A DNA stretch of 45,371 nucleotides, taken from a bacterium (lineage in GTDB: Bacteria > Patescibacteriota > Saccharimonadia > Saccharimonadales > UBA4665). A program made the translations under genes and the position numbers. A model generated the notes under the pieces. It was not told the DNA's origin and searched no databases. It worked only from the letters and a program-made list of their open reading frames with translations. The stretch spans positions 1-45,371 of the forward strand of contig JAJZWG010000001.1 of NCBI GenBank assembly GCA_021846795.1, written 5' to 3'. Positions 16,236 to 23,843 of the stretch are shown in pieces. Within the stretch, counting starts at the first letter, position 1. Every line of letters begins with the position of its first letter.

Positions 16236-18104
16236 TCAATACAAGGTGACTGTTTTAGGCAATTTTGATCCACTTAAAATTTTGGCTACTTCCTCAGAAT
16301 CAATTGTTTCTTTTTCTAACAAAACATCCTTTAACTTTTCCAAATAACTTAAGTTAGTTTTAATAATACTTCTCGCTCGATTAGCTGCCTCATTGATAAG
16401 ATTTTCGATTTCTTCATCAATAATCTTAGCGGTTGAATCTGAATAATCTCTGTCGTGAATTAATTTATCCATAGTAACACTTTCATCATTTTTAAAAACT
16501 TGATTACGTAATTTATCTCCCATGCCTTGATTAACAACCATGTCTCGAGCTAATTCAGCGGCTCCTTGTAAATCTGAGCTTGCGCCAGTTGTCACTTTAT
16601 TTTTACCAAATATTATTTCTTCTGCAATACGACCACCTAAACCACGAGCTAAAATATCTTTTAACTGAACAATTGAACTAAAAATTCGATCTTCTGGAGG
16701 AATAAACCAAGTAACTCCACCGGTTCCTCCACGAGGAATAATAGTTATCTTATGAACGGGATCACTATCGGGTAAAACATGCCCAACTAAAGCATGGCCC
16801 GCTTCATGATAAGCGGTAACTTTTTTATCTAAATCACTCATAACTTTATTTTTTCGTTCAGGACCAATTGCTACTCGTTCAAACGCTTCAGTTACATCAC
16901 TAGATAAAATTTGACTATGAGAATTACGAGCAGCAATTATGGCTGCTTCATTAGTTATATTGGCTAAATCCGCACCCGAAAAACCGGCAGTTTTAGCAGC
17001 TAAAGCATCAACATCAAAATCCTTAGCTAACGGTTTACTTTTAAAATGAATATTTAAAATTGCAGCTCGATCTTTTCTATCTGGTAAATTAATGTTAACT
17101 CGTCGATCGAATCTACCTGGTCTCAATAAAGCTGAATCTAAAACATCAGCTCGATTAGTAGCTGCTAGAACAATTACATTCTGTCCTTGTTCAAAACCAT
17201 CCATTTCAACCAATATTTGATTTAAGGTTTGTTCTCTCTCATCGTGTCCACCACCCATTCCACTACCTCTTTTTCGACCAACGGCATCTATTTCGTCAAT
17301 AAAAATAATACATGGAGCATTTTTTTTAGCTTTAGAAAATAAATCTCTTACCCTTGAAGCTCCAACACCAACAAACATCTCAACAAATTCAGAACCAGAA
17401 ATACTAAAAAAAGGTACGTTAGCTTCACCGGCTGTAGCTCTAGCCAACATTGTTTTACCAGTTCCTGGTGGACCAATTAATAAAACACCTTTTGGAATTT
17501 TAGCACCTAATGAAGCATATTTTTTAGGGTATTTTAAAAATTGAACAACTTCCTCTAAGTCTTGTTTAGATTCATCGGCTCCAGCTACATCTTTAAACAA
17601 TACTTTATCTTTTTCATTACCATAAAGTCTGGCTCGACTTTTACCAAAGTTAAGAGCTTGGTTGCCTTGACCTTGAACACTTTTAAGCATAAAGAAAATA
17701 ACACCACCTATTAATAAAACCGGTAAAATAGCTTCACCGATTGATAACCAAATTGATGATGAACTGCTTTGAGGTTTATAAATAACATCAACTTTATTAT
17801 AGTTTAAACCAAGACTTTTTAAGCTAGCATTGGTGGCGGTATAACTTTCTAAAGTCACCGAACTAGGTTTTTTAGGAATAATTAATAATTTATTTGAATT
17901 GGCGCTAACAGTTATACTTTTGTAGTCCCCAGCATTGGCATTACTGATAACTTGACTAAGGGGTAAAACATCAACCTTACTACTGGTATTTGATGATGAA
18001 GCTAATATAGCTAGTCCAAGCAAAATAATAATAATTAAAAAACCAAGGTTTTTAAAATTATTGCGATTATTGTTACGCTTATTATTAATTGTTTGACCAT
18101 TCAT
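16236..18104 (-). CDS. ftsH: ATP-dependent zinc metalloprotease FtsH
   Basis: 622 residues. Two membrane helices (about 21-37 and 121-141) flank an extracytoplasmic loop. The AAA domain has Walker A GPPGTGKT at 211-218, Walker B IIFIDEIDAVG and the RPGRFDRR second-region-of-homology block; the peptidase domain has HEAGH at 433-437 with the acidic ligand in ASSDLQGA. It degrades membrane and regulatory proteins. A -10 box (plus 18112-18117) ends seven bases before the ATG, and a degenerate CIRCE lies just upstream, so ftsH is probably in the HrcA regulon with a leaderless message. Confidence 0.96.
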   Translation of the reverse strand: MNGQTINNKRNNNRNNFKNLGFLIIIILLGLAILASSSNTSSKVDVLPLSQVISNANAGDYKSITVSANSNKLLIIPKKPSSVTLESYTATNASLKSLGLNYNKVDVIYKPQSSSSSIWLSIGEAILPVLLIGGVIFFMLKSVQGQGNQALNFGKSRARLYGNEKDKVLFKDVAGADESKQDLEEVVQFLKYPKKYASLGAKIPKGVLLIGPPGTGKTMLARATAGEANVPFFSISGSEFVEMFVGVGASRVRDLFSKAKKNAPCIIFIDEIDAVGRKRGSGMGGGHDEREQTLNQILVEMDGFEQGQNVIVLAATNRADVLDSALLRPGRFDRRVNINLPDRKDRAAILNIHFKSKPLAKDFDVDALAAKTAGFSGADLANITNEAAIIAARNSHSQILSSDVTEAFERVAIGPERKNKVMSDLDKKVTAYHEAGHALVGHVLPDSDPVHKITIIPRGGTGGVTWFIPPEDRIFSSIVQLKDILARGLGGRIAEEIIFGKNKVTTGASSDLQGAAELARDMVVNQGMGDKLRNQVFKNDESVTMDKLIHDRDYSDSTAKIIDEEIENLINEAANRARSIIKTNLSYLEKLKDVLLEKETIDSEEVAKILSGSKLPKTVTLY

Positions 18105-18111
18105 AAAATAT

Positions 18112-18164
18112 ATTATACTTTCATAGATTAAAAATTACTAGCACTTATAATAGTTGAGTGCTAA
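18112..18164 (-). promoter_or_regulatory. Degenerate CIRCE and promoter of ftsH
   Basis: CTAGCACTT (18138-18146), nine-base spacer, GAGTGCTAA (18156-18164): one arm perfect, the other with two changes from CIRCE. The minus-strand TATAAT (plus 18112-18117) lies further from the operator than at the other sites, and the spacer lacks TTGACA; the operator would overlap a weak -35 region. It also covers the stop codon of tilS. Confidence 0.8.
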
Positions 18165-19034
18165 ATACTCTTTCTCGATAAGAACATAATAATTATTTTT
18201 GACATCAATCTTCTTGCCGGTCTCAAGTAATTGACTGTTTTTATATAATCTTAAAATAGCTTTTTTATCAAAATTACGCAAATTATTTTGTCTTAACCAA
18301 AATGTTAAAAAATCTTTAGCGACTAAATCAGGGCAATTATTAATAAAACTTTTTTTTATTTTAGTTTTGTCATTTTGATTAAATAAACTTAAAAAAAGCT
18401 GATCAATTTGTTGATTCAAAAATGTCATTCGCTTTATTTTAATTATTAACCACTCTAATTGAGCTTGATTAAACATTGGTATAATTTTATGTCGAATAAA
18501 ATTTCGACTGTATTTTAAATCAAAATTAGTTACATCATCTCGCCAAACTAAATGATGAAGATTGGCATAATTAATTATGTCAGTTTTTTTAAATTTTAAT
18601 AATGGGTGAATAATATTAGAATTATTCATAAAAGGACTGAGGCCAACCCTTCCAGTACCTCTAAGAATATTAAAAATAACTGTTTCAATTAAATCATCTT
18701 GATGATGTGCGGTTATAATTAGATCAGCTTTAATTTCTTTTTGCAATGAAAACAAAAAATTGTAACGAGATTGGCGAGCTAATTCTTCTGAAGCTGTTAT
18801 TCCTAAATGACCTTCCTGATAAAAAAATTTTAAATGATTAATTTTAGCAATATTTTCTACTAAAATTCGATCTTTTTCAGAATCTTGTCGAATACCGTGA
18901 TCATAATGAGCTACTGTAAATTTATATAAAGTTTTATTATTAAATTGATTCAATAATAAATTCAATAAAACTATTGAATCAACACCACCAGATACTGCCA
19001 CAATATATTCACCTGGTTGAAGATTAATTCTCAT
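18138..19034 (-). CDS. tilS: tRNA(Ile)-lysidine synthase TilS
   Basis: 298 residues. The PP-loop SGGVDS lies at 15-20 (VAVSGGVDSIVL), followed by the HYDHGIR segment, HHQDDLIET and LRGTGRVGLSPF, all typical of TilS. It converts the CAT anticodon of tRNA-Ile2 to lysidine so that it reads AUA. It is shorter than the E. coli enzyme, keeping the catalytic core and a small C-terminal part. Its likely substrate gene lies at 27841-27916. It is divergent from the phosphatase gene, whose promoter overlaps its 5' end, and is 33 bases upstream of ftsH. Confidence 0.94.
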   Translation of the reverse strand: MRINLQPGEYIVAVSGGVDSIVLLNLLLNQFNNKTLYKFTVAHYDHGIRQDSEKDRILVENIAKINHLKFFYQEGHLGITASEELARQSRYNFLFSLQKEIKADLIITAHHQDDLIETVIFNILRGTGRVGLSPFMNNSNIIHPLLKFKKTDIINYANLHHLVWRDDVTNFDLKYSRNFIRHKIIPMFNQAQLEWLIIKIKRMTFLNQQIDQLFLSLFNQNDKTKIKKSFINNCPDLVAKDFLTFWLRQNNLRNFDKKAILRLYKNSQLLETGKKIDVKNNYYVLIEKEYLALNYYKC

Positions 19035-19045
19035 AAATATATAAT
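19017..19045 (+). promoter_or_regulatory. Promoter of the phosphatase gene, leaderless
   Basis: TTGAAG (19017-19022), 17-base spacer, TATAAT (19040-19045). The -10 ends five bases before the ATG at 19051, so transcription should start at or next to the start codon. Confidence 0.75.
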
Positions 19046-19050
19046 AAACT

Positions 19051-19563
19051 ATGATGAAAAAACTTTATCTGATTAGACATGGTCTAAGCCTCAATAATTC
19101 ATTGGGTTTATTTTCTGGGCATACCGAAACACCTTTAATTGATGAGGGTAAAAAACAAGCTAAACAAGCTGGTTTATACTTAAAAAATCATCACATAAAT
19201 ATAGATTGCATTGTTTCTTCGCCACTTCAACGAACTATTGAAACCGCTAAAATAATAGCTCATGAAATTAATTTTAACGACAAAGATATTATTATTAATA
19301 ATTTATTAATTGAAAGAAATTATGGTTCCTTTGAAGGTAAACCATATGTTCCTCATCTAGAACATCCAGATATTGAATCGATTGAATCCTTACAAAAACG
19401 AGCTGATCAAGTTTTAAAATTTTTGAAAAATTTAAAGGCTGATAACATATTATTGGTCACCCATGGAGCAATTGGACGTGCATTACAAGTAAGTTTACAC
19501 CCTGATTTAAAATTTCATGAAACTCAAAAGTTATTAAATAGCCGGCTCATTCAAATATTATGA
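19051..19563 (+). CDS. Histidine phosphatase family protein
   Basis: 170 residues. The phosphoglycerate-mutase-like fold is shown by LYLIRHG (catalytic His10), SSPLQRTIETAKII, the acidic ERNYGSFEG segment and the second catalytic histidine in VTHGAIGRAL. Members remove phosphate from many small substrates or proteins; the substrate here cannot be assigned. It is shorter than true phosphoglycerate mutases. The first two codons are both ATG; the -10 box five bases before the first suggests a leaderless message starting there. Confidence 0.9.
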   Translation: MMKKLYLIRHGLSLNNSLGLFSGHTETPLIDEGKKQAKQAGLYLKNHHINIDCIVSSPLQRTIETAKIIAHEINFNDKDIIINNLLIERNYGSFEGKPYVPHLEHPDIESIESLQKRADQVLKFLKNLKADNILLVTHGAIGRALQVSLHPDLKFHETQKLLNSRLIQIL

Positions 19564-19582
19564 TATTATATAGCCATATTTC

Positions 19583-19659
19583 GGCGACGTAGCTCAGTTG
19601 GTTAGAGCACAGGACTCATAAGCCTGGGGTCAGTGGTTCAAATCCACTCGTCGCTACCA
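19583..19659 (+). tRNA. tRNA-Met (CAT), elongator type
   Basis: A cloverleaf with acceptor arm GGCGACG/CGTCGCT (terminal G-U pair), D arm, anticodon loop CTCATAA, T loop TTCAAAT and encoded CCA. The sequence closely follows elongator tRNA-Met (GTAGCTCAGTTGGTTAGAGC). One A-G mismatch closes the anticodon stem next to the loop. The paired acceptor end argues against an initiator. Confidence 0.93.
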
Positions 19660-19671
19660 TTCATTAACAGT

Positions 19672-19700
19672 TTGACAGCCTTGTTTTTTGTATATATAAT
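19672..19700 (+). promoter_or_regulatory. Perfect consensus promoter of the AbrB/MazF module
   Basis: TTGACA (19672-19677), 17 bases, TATAAT (19695-19700): a full match to the sigma-70 consensus. The -10 ends nine bases before the ATG at 19710, so the mRNA leader would be about three bases. Confidence 0.85.
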
Positions 19701-19709
19701 GTAATTACT

Positions 19710-19946
19710 ATGAATACATCGATTATTACTATTGGTAACTCAAAAGGCATACGTATTCCTAAACTCCTCCTAGAGGAAAGTGAGCTGTCTGGTGAGGTTG
19801 ATATAAAGGCTACTAAAGGAAAGATTAGCATTGTGGCTGCCAATCCAAAGTCTAAAATATCTGAAACCTCAATATTATCTGAAAAGGTTTTAGCAAGAGA
19901 TTGGTTACGTCCAGAGGAGGACAAAGCATGGGCAAGCTTAAAGTAG
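19710..19946 (+). CDS. AbrB/MazE-type antitoxin
   Basis: 78 residues. The N-terminus (ITIGNSKGIRIPKLLLEE) is a swapped-hairpin AbrB/MazE DNA-binding domain; the C-terminal part (DWLRPEEDKAWASL) is acidic and should bind and block the toxin. Such antitoxins also repress their own promoter. The toxin's ATG lies inside its last codons (19-base overlap). Base use is richer in G and C than in the neighbouring genes, which fits a recently acquired module. A decayed copy lies at 20482-20990. Confidence 0.88.
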   Translation: MNTSIITIGNSKGIRIPKLLLEESELSGEVDIKATKGKISIVAANPKSKISETSILSEKVLARDWLRPEEDKAWASLK

Positions 19947-20260
19947 GCCAAGTAGTTACCAGTAAATTCCCATTTTCGAATCTGTCTAGTCAAAAAATAA
20001 GACCTGCTCTAATTGTTGCAATCGTCGATTTTGGAGATGTGATTTTGTGTCAAATTACTTCCAAGAAATATTCAAGTTCTAATCCTATTAAGCTTGTATC
20101 TACCAACTTTGAGTCGGGTAGTTTACCAGTTGACAGTTTTATTAGACCTGATAAGTTATTTACCATCGATAAGTCAATGATTAGCACGGTATATGGTGAA
20201 TTAAATGATACAAAAACTGATGAAGTATTAAGCTCAATCAGAGATTTATTTAATGCCTAA
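19928..20260 (+). CDS. MazF/PemK-type mRNA interferase toxin
   Basis: 110 residues from the ATG at 19928; a GTG nine codons earlier is open but lies inside the antitoxin and is less likely. The N-terminal block KVGQVVTSKFPFS followed by QKIRPALIVAI is the MazF/PemK SH3-like fold signature, and a strand with DVILCQIT follows. Toxins of this family cleave mRNA at short sequences in the cytoplasm. It overlaps the antitoxin's 3' end, the normal arrangement for coupled expression. The family is clear; the target sequence is unknown. Confidence 0.85.
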   Translation: MGKLKVGQVVTSKFPFSNLSSQKIRPALIVAIVDFGDVILCQITSKKYSSSNPIKLVSTNFESGSLPVDSFIRPDKLFTIDKSMISTVYGELNDTKTDEVLSSIRDLFNA

Positions 20261-20439
20261 GTTATTAGATCATAGATTTCAACAGTAATTCTCGAAAAAT
20301 AACTACCTAAAACTTATTTAGATAATATTCTTAAACTGTAAAAACTTCTTGTCTTACTTGCTTAACTATTTTCCACATTTCAATCAATTCTAGTTTGACT
20401 TGGTTCCAATTCGTTTTTATTATGTTACCAAAACGAACA
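20261..20439. other. Intergenic DNA between the intact and decayed toxin-antitoxin copies
   Basis: No gene, RNA or clear signal was seen here. Confidence 0.5.
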
Positions 20440-20699
20440 GTCAAAACAGTCTTGTTTTTTTATGTATTACAATGTAATTACATGAATACATTAATTATAG
20501 TAACTCAAAACCTAAGCCTCTCTTAAAAGAAAGCGGATTATTCTAGCAAAATTGATATAAGAATTACTAAAAGAAAAATTAATATTGCAGCTACCGATCT
20601 AAAATTTAAACTATCGAAGCTTCAATATTATCTGAAAAAGTTTTAACAAAAGATTGATTATGCCCAGAAAAGGACAAAGCATGGGCAAATCTAAAATAG
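20440..20699 (+). pseudogene. Decayed copy of the AbrB-type antitoxin and its promoter
   Basis: From 20440 the sequence tracks 19666-19946: a TCTTGTTTTTT promoter-spacer match, ATGAATACAT at 20482, and the 3' end ATGGGCAAATCTAAAATAG against ATGGGCAAGCTTAAAGTAG. Small deletions and stop codons (TAA in frame near 20524) destroy the frame, and the -35/-10 boxes are eroded. Most substitutions relative to the intact copy are G to A or C to T. Confidence 0.85.
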
Positions 20700-20990
20700 A
20701 CCGAGTAATTACCAGTAAATTCCCATTTTTTCAGATCTATCCAATCAAAAAATAAGACCGACTCAGTTATAGCGATCGTCGATTTTGAAGATTTAATTTC
20801 GTATTAAATTACTTTCAAGAAATATTTAAATTCTAATCTTATTGGGCTTATACTTGTTAATTAACAGTTTCATTAAACCTAATAAGCAATTTACTATTGA
20901 TAAATTAGATTATACGGGGCGAGTTAAATAATATAAAAACTAAAAAATCAGAAGTTTCAACTATATTCAATCAAACAATCTTATTGTAAT
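20681..20990 (+). pseudogene. Decayed copy of the MazF-type toxin
   Basis: It aligns with 19928-20260 (for example ACCAGTAAATTCCCATTTT and GCGATCGTCGATTTTGAAG against GCAATCGTCGATTTTGGAG) but carries stops and indels throughout and has lost several internal stretches. It is not expected to yield a protein. Its 3' limit is approximate. Confidence 0.8.
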
Positions 20991-21019
20991 GAATTTAATG
21001 TATCTTCATTATAAAAGAT

Positions 21020-21049
21020 ATAAAATCTGTTTTTAAAAACAGATTTTAT
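21020..21049. terminator. Perfect 30-base palindrome, possible bidirectional terminator
   Basis: ATAAAATCTGTTTTT is followed directly by its reverse complement AAAAACAGATTTTAT. The stem is AT-rich but perfect, lies beyond the decayed toxin and between oppositely read units, and has T-rich arms on both strands, so a weak terminator is the simplest reading. A protein-binding site is also possible. Confidence 0.5.
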
Positions 21050-21066
21050 GCTCTTAAAAATTAAAA

Positions 21067-21156
21067 TTAGATCAGATCTTTAATTAATCGATCTATTTTT
21101 AAAATTTGACTGTCAGAGGTTTCCGACAACTCGTAGCGTAAGCCAAAAGATTGCAT
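21067..21156 (-). CDS. 29-residue small ORF with strong Shine-Dalgarno
   Basis: An AAGGAGG lies four bases before an ATG (21154-21156, minus) that opens 29 codons ending in TAA at 21067. The peptide starts MQSFGLRYELSETSDSQ and ends with a charged helix-like stretch (KIDRLIKDLI). No membrane segment is present and no family was recognised. It is the only obvious ribosome site between the Asn-rich protein gene and the decayed toxin, and the gene lies downstream of the pilin-like genes on the same strand, so it may be the last gene of that unit or a regulatory peptide. Reality is supported only by the ribosome site. Confidence 0.45.
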   Translation of the reverse strand: MQSFGLRYELSETSDSQILKIDRLIKDLI

Positions 21157-21240
21157 TTTTCCTCCTTTTTTAATTGTTTTTGTTTTTGATAATAAATTAC
21201 CAATATTTATATAATAGTTTCCAAAAATTATTTTTACAAG

Positions 21241-21609
21241 CTATTTATTTTTTAATAATAAACTGTAGCTTTTTTTAGTTTTAAAAATAATGATAATAAT
21301 TAATAATAAACAAACTAAAATTATCGAAGAACCTAAATAAAAATCAACAGTTGGTATTGGTGATTGATTAGCAACAATAACTGGTTTTTGATTTTTTAAT
21401 AGAGAAGCTTGATTATTGCTAGAACTGTTTAAACCATTAACCGATAGATTAATATTATTAGCATTAGAATTAAGGATATTTTGATTTAAACCAGTTTGAA
21501 TATTATTGGTATTTTGACTTAAAACTCCGTTATTACCAACTATATTTTGTGGATTAGTAGTACCACCACCTAAAGTAGAATTACTACCTCCTTGATTAAC
21601 CGGATTCAT
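21241..21609 (-). CDS. Asn-rich protein with C-terminal membrane anchor
   Basis: 122 residues. The first 80 are low-complexity, rich in Asn, Gly, Ser and Gln (for example NSNANNINLSVNGLNSSSNN); a helix at about 92-111 (SSIILVCLLLIIIIIF) is followed by a basic KTKK tail. There is no N-terminal signal, but the basic end after the helix would put the Asn-rich part outside. It lies 40 bases downstream of the PilX-like gene on the same strand, so it is likely part of the pilin operon, perhaps a surface stalk or spacer. No family was recognised. Confidence 0.6.
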   Translation of the reverse strand: MNPVNQGGSNSTLGGGTTNPQNIVGNNGVLSQNTNNIQTGLNQNILNSNANNINLSVNGLNSSSNNQASLLKNQKPVIVANQSPIPTVDFYLGSSIILVCLLLIIIIIFKTKKSYSLLLKNK

Positions 21610-21649
21610 ACTTTTTATTCTATATTAATTAGGCTAAATTCACTAGTTT

Positions 21650-23209
21650 TTACGGCCTTAATAAAATTTGGCGCCAAGATAAAACACTATAACCTGATGT
21701 TAAAGGAAAATCTGGTGGTGGATTATATTTTAAATTATAATCATACTGTGTTGTGTTATTTAAAATTCCCGAAATATAACTGTTTTCTGGGCCATAATAA
21801 GCAGCATTACCACATTGATTACTACCGTCTAACCAAGTCCAAGTCCAAGTTTGTCGAGTACCAACTGATCCATAAAATAAAAATTTTTGGTTAGGCCCGA
21901 CCCAACCAGTAGTACAATACCAAGGATATGACTGGTAAACATCCGGATACCAAACATTGCCATTTTCAGCTAATAAAGCAGCATCAACTTCAAACGTAAA
22001 CGATGGATCACTTGGTGGTGGTGGCGCGTATGGTGCAATTATAACTGAATTTTGAGCAATTAAACCAATTGTATCTGTACCATTTTTCGTCCCATAAACT
22101 AATGGTCCAGCAATTTCAATATTAGCATAATTATTTGAGTTCGAGGCTGTTAATCGACCAGCCGCAATACTAACATTACCGTTAAAATCTGGATTAGATA
22201 AAACCCAAACATTAGCTTCGGCAAAAATAACTCCCTTAGAAGGAATAGGAATATTAGACGATATAGCCGTTAAACTTAAAGCCGTTTGATAATTTGATTG
22301 AGCATCGTTTTGGCCATTCACATCATATAAATTATAGGTACTATTTGAATTTAATTGAATTAAATAACCTTCGGTTGGACTATAAGCTCCTTTTCTGGCT
22401 GGCAAATAAGCCGGCGTTAAAGTTTTAGGTGTTTCAGAACAAGCATGAGGAGAATTATTAAATGATGCTGTTAAGGACTCTTCAGAAAATGCTTCTTGTT
22501 TCATATTGCAGAGACTTGACGATATTTCATTAAAATTAACTGTTGGAACTGGATATATCCAATCAGCTTTTGATCTAGTGTTACAATTAACCGGCGAAGT
22601 AACTGTTGGACTACACCAGACACCTGGTTCGGGGGTGCTACCATTGCCACCCAAACTAGTTGATGGTACATAACTACTATTAGCACTACTAACAGTTGAA
22701 GTATTAGGTCCATCCATTCTAATACCTTGATTGGAATCAACTGGTCCAGCAGCTGTTTCAGTTGCACCAAACCATAAAGCTGAATCACTCACAACACCAT
22801 AACTTGCAAACGATGGTACGCCAATTTGCGCCTGAACAGTTTGTTTGATTGAACTATTTAAAACCTGTCCGATCGATGTAACTTGTACAATTGTTGAATT
22901 ATTAACTGGTGGCTTAATATATAACGTGTATGTACCCTCAATTCGACCGTTAGCTCCGACATAGTTGTGAATATAAGGTCCATAACCAAGAGTGGGATTT
23001 TTAGCATAATTAGTTGTTCCGTCTGTATAGTTTGTGGCATTAATATCTAAATGCCATTGATAATAATTAATACCAGCTTCAGCTATGTTAAGAGCTTGTT
23101 GAGTTTGTAAATTATTACTAGCTACAAAAAAATTATTAAGAGTTACTCCTGTAATAGCTGAACCTAAAATAGAAAAAGCTATTATGACTGAAATTAATCC
23201 TGGTAACAT
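21650..23209 (-). CDS. PilX-like minor pilin / pilus-tip protein
   Basis: 519 residues. A hydrophobic N-terminal helix (LISVIIAFSILGSAITGVTL, residues 5-24) leads into QQALNIAEAGINYYQWHL, the A-x-x-x-A-E-A-G pattern of PilX-type pilins. The remaining 450 residues are a Ser/Asn/Thr/Pro-rich extracellular domain with aromatic-rich parts and several cysteines (WCSPT, NCNTRS, CNMK, HACSE, WYCTT, NQCGN). True pilins are 120-200 residues, so this is probably a large domain displayed at the pilus tip. The genes for two prepilins lie upstream on the same strand. Confidence 0.75.
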   Translation of the reverse strand: MLPGLISVIIAFSILGSAITGVTLNNFFVASNNLQTQQALNIAEAGINYYQWHLDINATNYTDGTTNYAKNPTLGYGPYIHNYVGANGRIEGTYTLYIKPPVNNSTIVQVTSIGQVLNSSIKQTVQAQIGVPSFASYGVVSDSALWFGATETAAGPVDSNQGIRMDGPNTSTVSSANSSYVPSTSLGGNGSTPEPGVWCSPTVTSPVNCNTRSKADWIYPVPTVNFNEISSSLCNMKQEAFSEESLTASFNNSPHACSETPKTLTPAYLPARKGAYSPTEGYLIQLNSNSTYNLYDVNGQNDAQSNYQTALSLTAISSNIPIPSKGVIFAEANVWVLSNPDFNGNVSIAAGRLTASNSNNYANIEIAGPLVYGTKNGTDTIGLIAQNSVIIAPYAPPPPSDPSFTFEVDAALLAENGNVWYPDVYQSYPWYCTTGWVGPNQKFLFYGSVGTRQTWTWTWLDGSNQCGNAAYYGPENSYISGILNNTTQYDYNLKYNPPPDFPLTSGYSVLSWRQILLRP

Positions 23210-23228
23210 TTTTTAACTCTCATCATTA

Positions 23229-23843
23229 TTATTGTACAATACTCCGATTCCTTAAACTGATTATTAAATCAAGGGACTGACTTTTATTATTAGAACCCGC
23301 AATTGGTGACATTAAATTAATACCTACACTAATAATTAAATTATTGTCACTGATTGGTGGATAAAGAATATTTTGACCTAAGCCATAATACGTAAACAAA
23401 CCTATTGATGAATTATAGTCATATTTAGAAATTATGACATATTGCTTAGTTTCTGAAGTAATCGGCTGTCCGATTGGCGGATTAGCAGTCATTGGAGTTA
23501 CTGAAGCTAAAAGTTGATTTTTTTGACTATTTAAATAATATGTCACCTCAGAAACATATTGATCATTAAGTTTAAAATAAGAATAGAGGGTTAAACTATT
23601 AGTTGAAGCGTTAACTATACCAGTAGCTCCTCTAATAACATTACCAATTCTAGTTGATTCAACTTGTAAATTAGTTAACTCAATACTATTTTGTTGTTGA
23701 TCCAAAAAAGAAATTAAAGTATTGTCAAAAAATACGCCAAAAGTAGCAAACAAAACACCAACCACTAAAATCACTACCATCAATTCAATTAATGTAAAAC
23801 CTGTCTGATTTAAATTCTGATTTTTTAAATTACGACGAAACAA
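23229..23843 (-). CDS. Type IV prepilin-like protein (PilW/PilJ type)
   Basis: 204 residues. The prepilin peptidase site is in NQTGFTLIELMVVILVVG (residues 13-30: cleavage after Gly, Glu at +5), followed by the usual hydrophobic helix. The mature part is beta-rich with no cysteines seen. The start is a TTG at 23841-23843, chosen because AGGAGG lies five bases upstream; it overlaps the 3' end of the preceding pilin gene by 14 bases, so the two are translationally coupled. It is probably a minor pilin that starts or caps pilus assembly. Confidence 0.85.
   Translation of the reverse strand: MFRRNLKNQNLNQTGFTLIELMVVILVVGVLFATFGVFFDNTLISFLDQQQNSIELTNLQVESTRIGNVIRGATGIVNASTNSLTLYSYFKLNDQYVSEVTYYLNSQKNQLLASVTPMTANPPIGQPITSETKQYVIISKYDYNSSIGLFTYYGLGQNILYPPISDNNLIISVGINLMSPIAGSNNKSQSLDLIISLRNRSIVQ

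Noticed and set aside
19901..19927. GTG start for the MazF-type toxin
   Set aside because: The ATG at 19928 gives a normal family N-terminus, and the same ATG is retained in the decayed copy at 20681.
22501..22788. Frame inside the PilX-like gene encoding a Leu/Gln-rich 95-residue peptide
   Set aside because: It is a shadow of the PilX-like coding sequence in another frame.
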